DNA of 22,226 bases from CAYVXT01 sp964455485 (GTDB lineage Bacteria > Patescibacteriota > Minisyncoccia > Phycocordibacterales > WO2-35-19). This document shows positions 20,903-22,226 of the stretch, in pieces. The DNA is taken from NCBI GenBank assembly GCA_964455485.1, contig CAYVXT010000062.1, positions 1-22,226 of the forward strand, written 5' to 3'. The number at the start of each line of letters is the position of its first letter. The stretch's first letter is position 1. Under the pieces are notes generated by a model. It was not told where the DNA came from. It searched no databases and saw nothing but the letters and a program-made list of their open reading frames with translations. The position numbers and the translations under genes are program-made.

Positions 20903-22165
20903 ATGCAAAACTTTTGGTTTAAAAAGGTAATCTTAACCGTTTTAATCATAACAATGGTATTTTCTCCATTGTCTGCAAGAAAAGCGGAAGCATTTATATT
21001 TACCGACTGGGTCAACTTTGCAGTAAATGCAATATCTTCATTTGGTATAAACGCAATGTGGGTTAAAGAGTACGCCCTAGATGCTGTGGCATATAAAATA
21101 CTTGATTTAATAATCCAAAAAATAGCCGCTAGTACCGTAAATTGGATTAACGGGGGATTTAAAGGGAGCCCAGGATTTATTTCTGATCCTGGGAGATATT
21201 TTGGGGATGTGGCAGATGGTGTAGCTGGGGAATTCATATTTAACGAACCTAAATTAAATTTCCTGTGCGGACCAATAAGCGCTAAAATCCGTCTTGCGCT
21301 CACTACCAACTATTTGCAAGAAAACATGCAGTGGCAATGTACATTAACCCAAGTGGGCAGAAACCTTGATGATTTCATGAATGATTTTAATAATGGAGGA
21401 TGGGAAAACTTTTTTGAGCTCACACAAAGACAGCAAAACAGCCCGATCGGTGCCTACCTACAAGCTGAAAATTCGTTGAGCATCAAAATTGCAACAAGGC
21501 AAGGAACAAAAGAAAAAGAATTGAATTGGGGGAAAGGTTTTATGTCATTAAAAAGATGTAAAGTTTGGGGACAAAGCTCTGGATCAGCACAAACACCGGA
21601 AGGACCAACAGATGGTGGGTTTGACGGGGCGCAAACACCTGGAGAGGGATATGGTCAAGTACCAGATGATGTGGTGGGTACAACATCTAACGGACAAACA
21701 TGTCTTGAAGAAGAGACAACTACTCCAGGTACGGTTATTGAGAATAAATTGAATGACACTTTAAACATTGGTAATCACAAATTAGCTGTTGCAGACGAAA
21801 TAAACGAGATAATTAACGCATTGTTAAACCAACTTACAAACAGAATTGTAGGTGGAATAGGTGCAGGATTGAGAGCTTTAAGTAGACCAGATTCAACCGG
21901 CAACTCATCTTTCACATCAACACTCTCAAATACCGAAAATGATACCGCAATTAATACTTATTTTGACACTTCAAATCAACAAATTGATGATACTTTAGAT
22001 TCTCCAAATACCAACTACGATCCTTATTTCTGTAGAAACAACCCTACTGACCCACAATGTAGCGCACCACCAGGAGCACCGTGTGATGTTGGTGTAGACC
22101 CAAATTGCAGCACCACTCCCCAAACTCCAGTAACAGATCCTAACGCAACCACAACCACACCATAA
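20903..22165 (+). CDS. Large exported hypothetical protein, possibly secretion- or conjugation-associated
   Basis: The 420 residues begin with a clear signal peptide (about 1-30, ending ...SARKAEA before FIFTDW). A helical region (about 33-215) contains NWINGGFKGSPGFISDPGRYF, a segment I associate with CPR proteins near type IV secretion (VirB4/VirB6-like) genes; this is from memory and not certain. From about 225 the protein is low-complexity, rich in Gly, Thr, Pro and Asn, with several cysteines, and ends TTTTP. The low-complexity tail suggests surface exposure. It lies between two other genes with N-terminal hydrophobic segments. The start is supported by TATAAT 5 nt upstream. Confidence 0.75.
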   Translation: MQNFWFKKVILTVLIITMVFSPLSARKAEAFIFTDWVNFAVNAISSFGINAMWVKEYALDAVAYKILDLIIQKIAASTVNWINGGFKGSPGFISDPGRYFGDVADGVAGEFIFNEPKLNFLCGPISAKIRLALTTNYLQENMQWQCTLTQVGRNLDDFMNDFNNGGWENFFELTQRQQNSPIGAYLQAENSLSIKIATRQGTKEKELNWGKGFMSLKRCKVWGQSSGSAQTPEGPTDGGFDGAQTPGEGYGQVPDDVVGTTSNGQTCLEEETTTPGTVIENKLNDTLNIGNHKLAVADEINEIINALLNQLTNRIVGGIGAGLRALSRPDSTGNSSFTSTLSNTENDTAINTYFDTSNQQIDDTLDSPNTNYDPYFCRNNPTDPQCSAPPGAPCDVGVDPNCSTTPQTPVTDPNATTTTP

Positions 22166-22166
22166 A

Positions 22167-22226
22167 ATGAAACAAAAGATTTTTACATTTTTAATACTTG
22201 CAATCATTTTGGTCGGCTTTGTTGCC
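22167..22226 (+). CDS. 5' end of a gene for an exported or membrane protein (partial)
   Basis: ATG at 22167, one base after the previous stop, opens a frame that runs off the window. The 20 codons give MKQKIFTFLILAIILVGFVA, a textbook signal peptide or first membrane segment. Translational coupling with the upstream gene is likely. The identity cannot be told. Confidence 0.7.
   Translation, partial: MKQKIFTFLILAIILVGFVA

Overview
The window looks like part of a chromosome from a Candidate Phyla Radiation (Patescibacteria) bacterium, most probably Parcubacteria. Reasons: low GC in the core genes, compact spacing, reduced versions of universal genes, CapA-like, DUF4214 and LysM/M23 surface proteins of the kind common in that group, a DksA/TraR-type protein directly before a ComM-type ATPase, and almost no Shine-Dalgarno (SD) sequences before core genes. 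This assignment is inferred from protein character; no 16S gene is present.

Layout. 1-2305: a divergent region with the first codons of a minus-strand gene, then pnp (PNPase) behind a leader hairpin. 2340-5227: a membrane protein of unknown function, a DksA/TraR zinc-finger protein and comM (DNA-uptake ATPase). 5224-9930: a patchy accessory stretch. Here a CapA-like metallo-phosphoesterase and a DUF4214 protein alternate with three unrecognised genes that have higher GC, strong SDs and strong GC-rich hairpins (5307-6032 plus, 8311-8580 minus, 9048-9863 plus). 10039-11184, minus strand: smpB followed by ssrA (tmRNA), the trans-translation pair, with structured inverted repeats on both sides of ssrA. 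11317-13251: ftsH. 13359-14247: tRNA-Ile(UAU), a small hypothetical gene, and tRNA-Arg(CCU) followed by a second copy of the structured repeat. 14247-15927, minus: hup (HU), a possible 27-residue ORF, rplT, rpmI and infC. 15970-17058, minus: a secreted LysM-LysM-M23 peptidoglycan hydrolase. 17215-20017: uvrD/pcrA helicase and rsmA. 20036-22226: three secreted or membrane-anchored proteins of unknown function, the last cut by the window end.

Two patterns run through the window. First, five start codons lie exactly 6 nt after a -10-like hexamer, usually of extended TGnTAnnnT form, and another lies 5 nt after, so many mRNAs should be leaderless. By contrast the SD-led genes are all unrecognised and mostly differ in composition. 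Second, the 3' flanks of ssrA and tRNA-Arg carry the same roughly 135-155 nt multi-hairpin element in the same orientation to the RNA gene. It has a 36-bp identical core, covarying stems and a locus-specific inverted copy of the acceptor end. I consider this the most likely undescribed system here.

Functionally the recognisable genes cover RNA turnover (pnp), ribosome rescue (smpB, ssrA), membrane proteolysis (ftsH), translation (infC, rpmI, rplT, rsmA, tRNAs), nucleoid structure (hup), DNA repair and uptake (uvrD, comM) and cell-wall remodelling (M23). No CRISPR array, transposase or prophage gene was seen.
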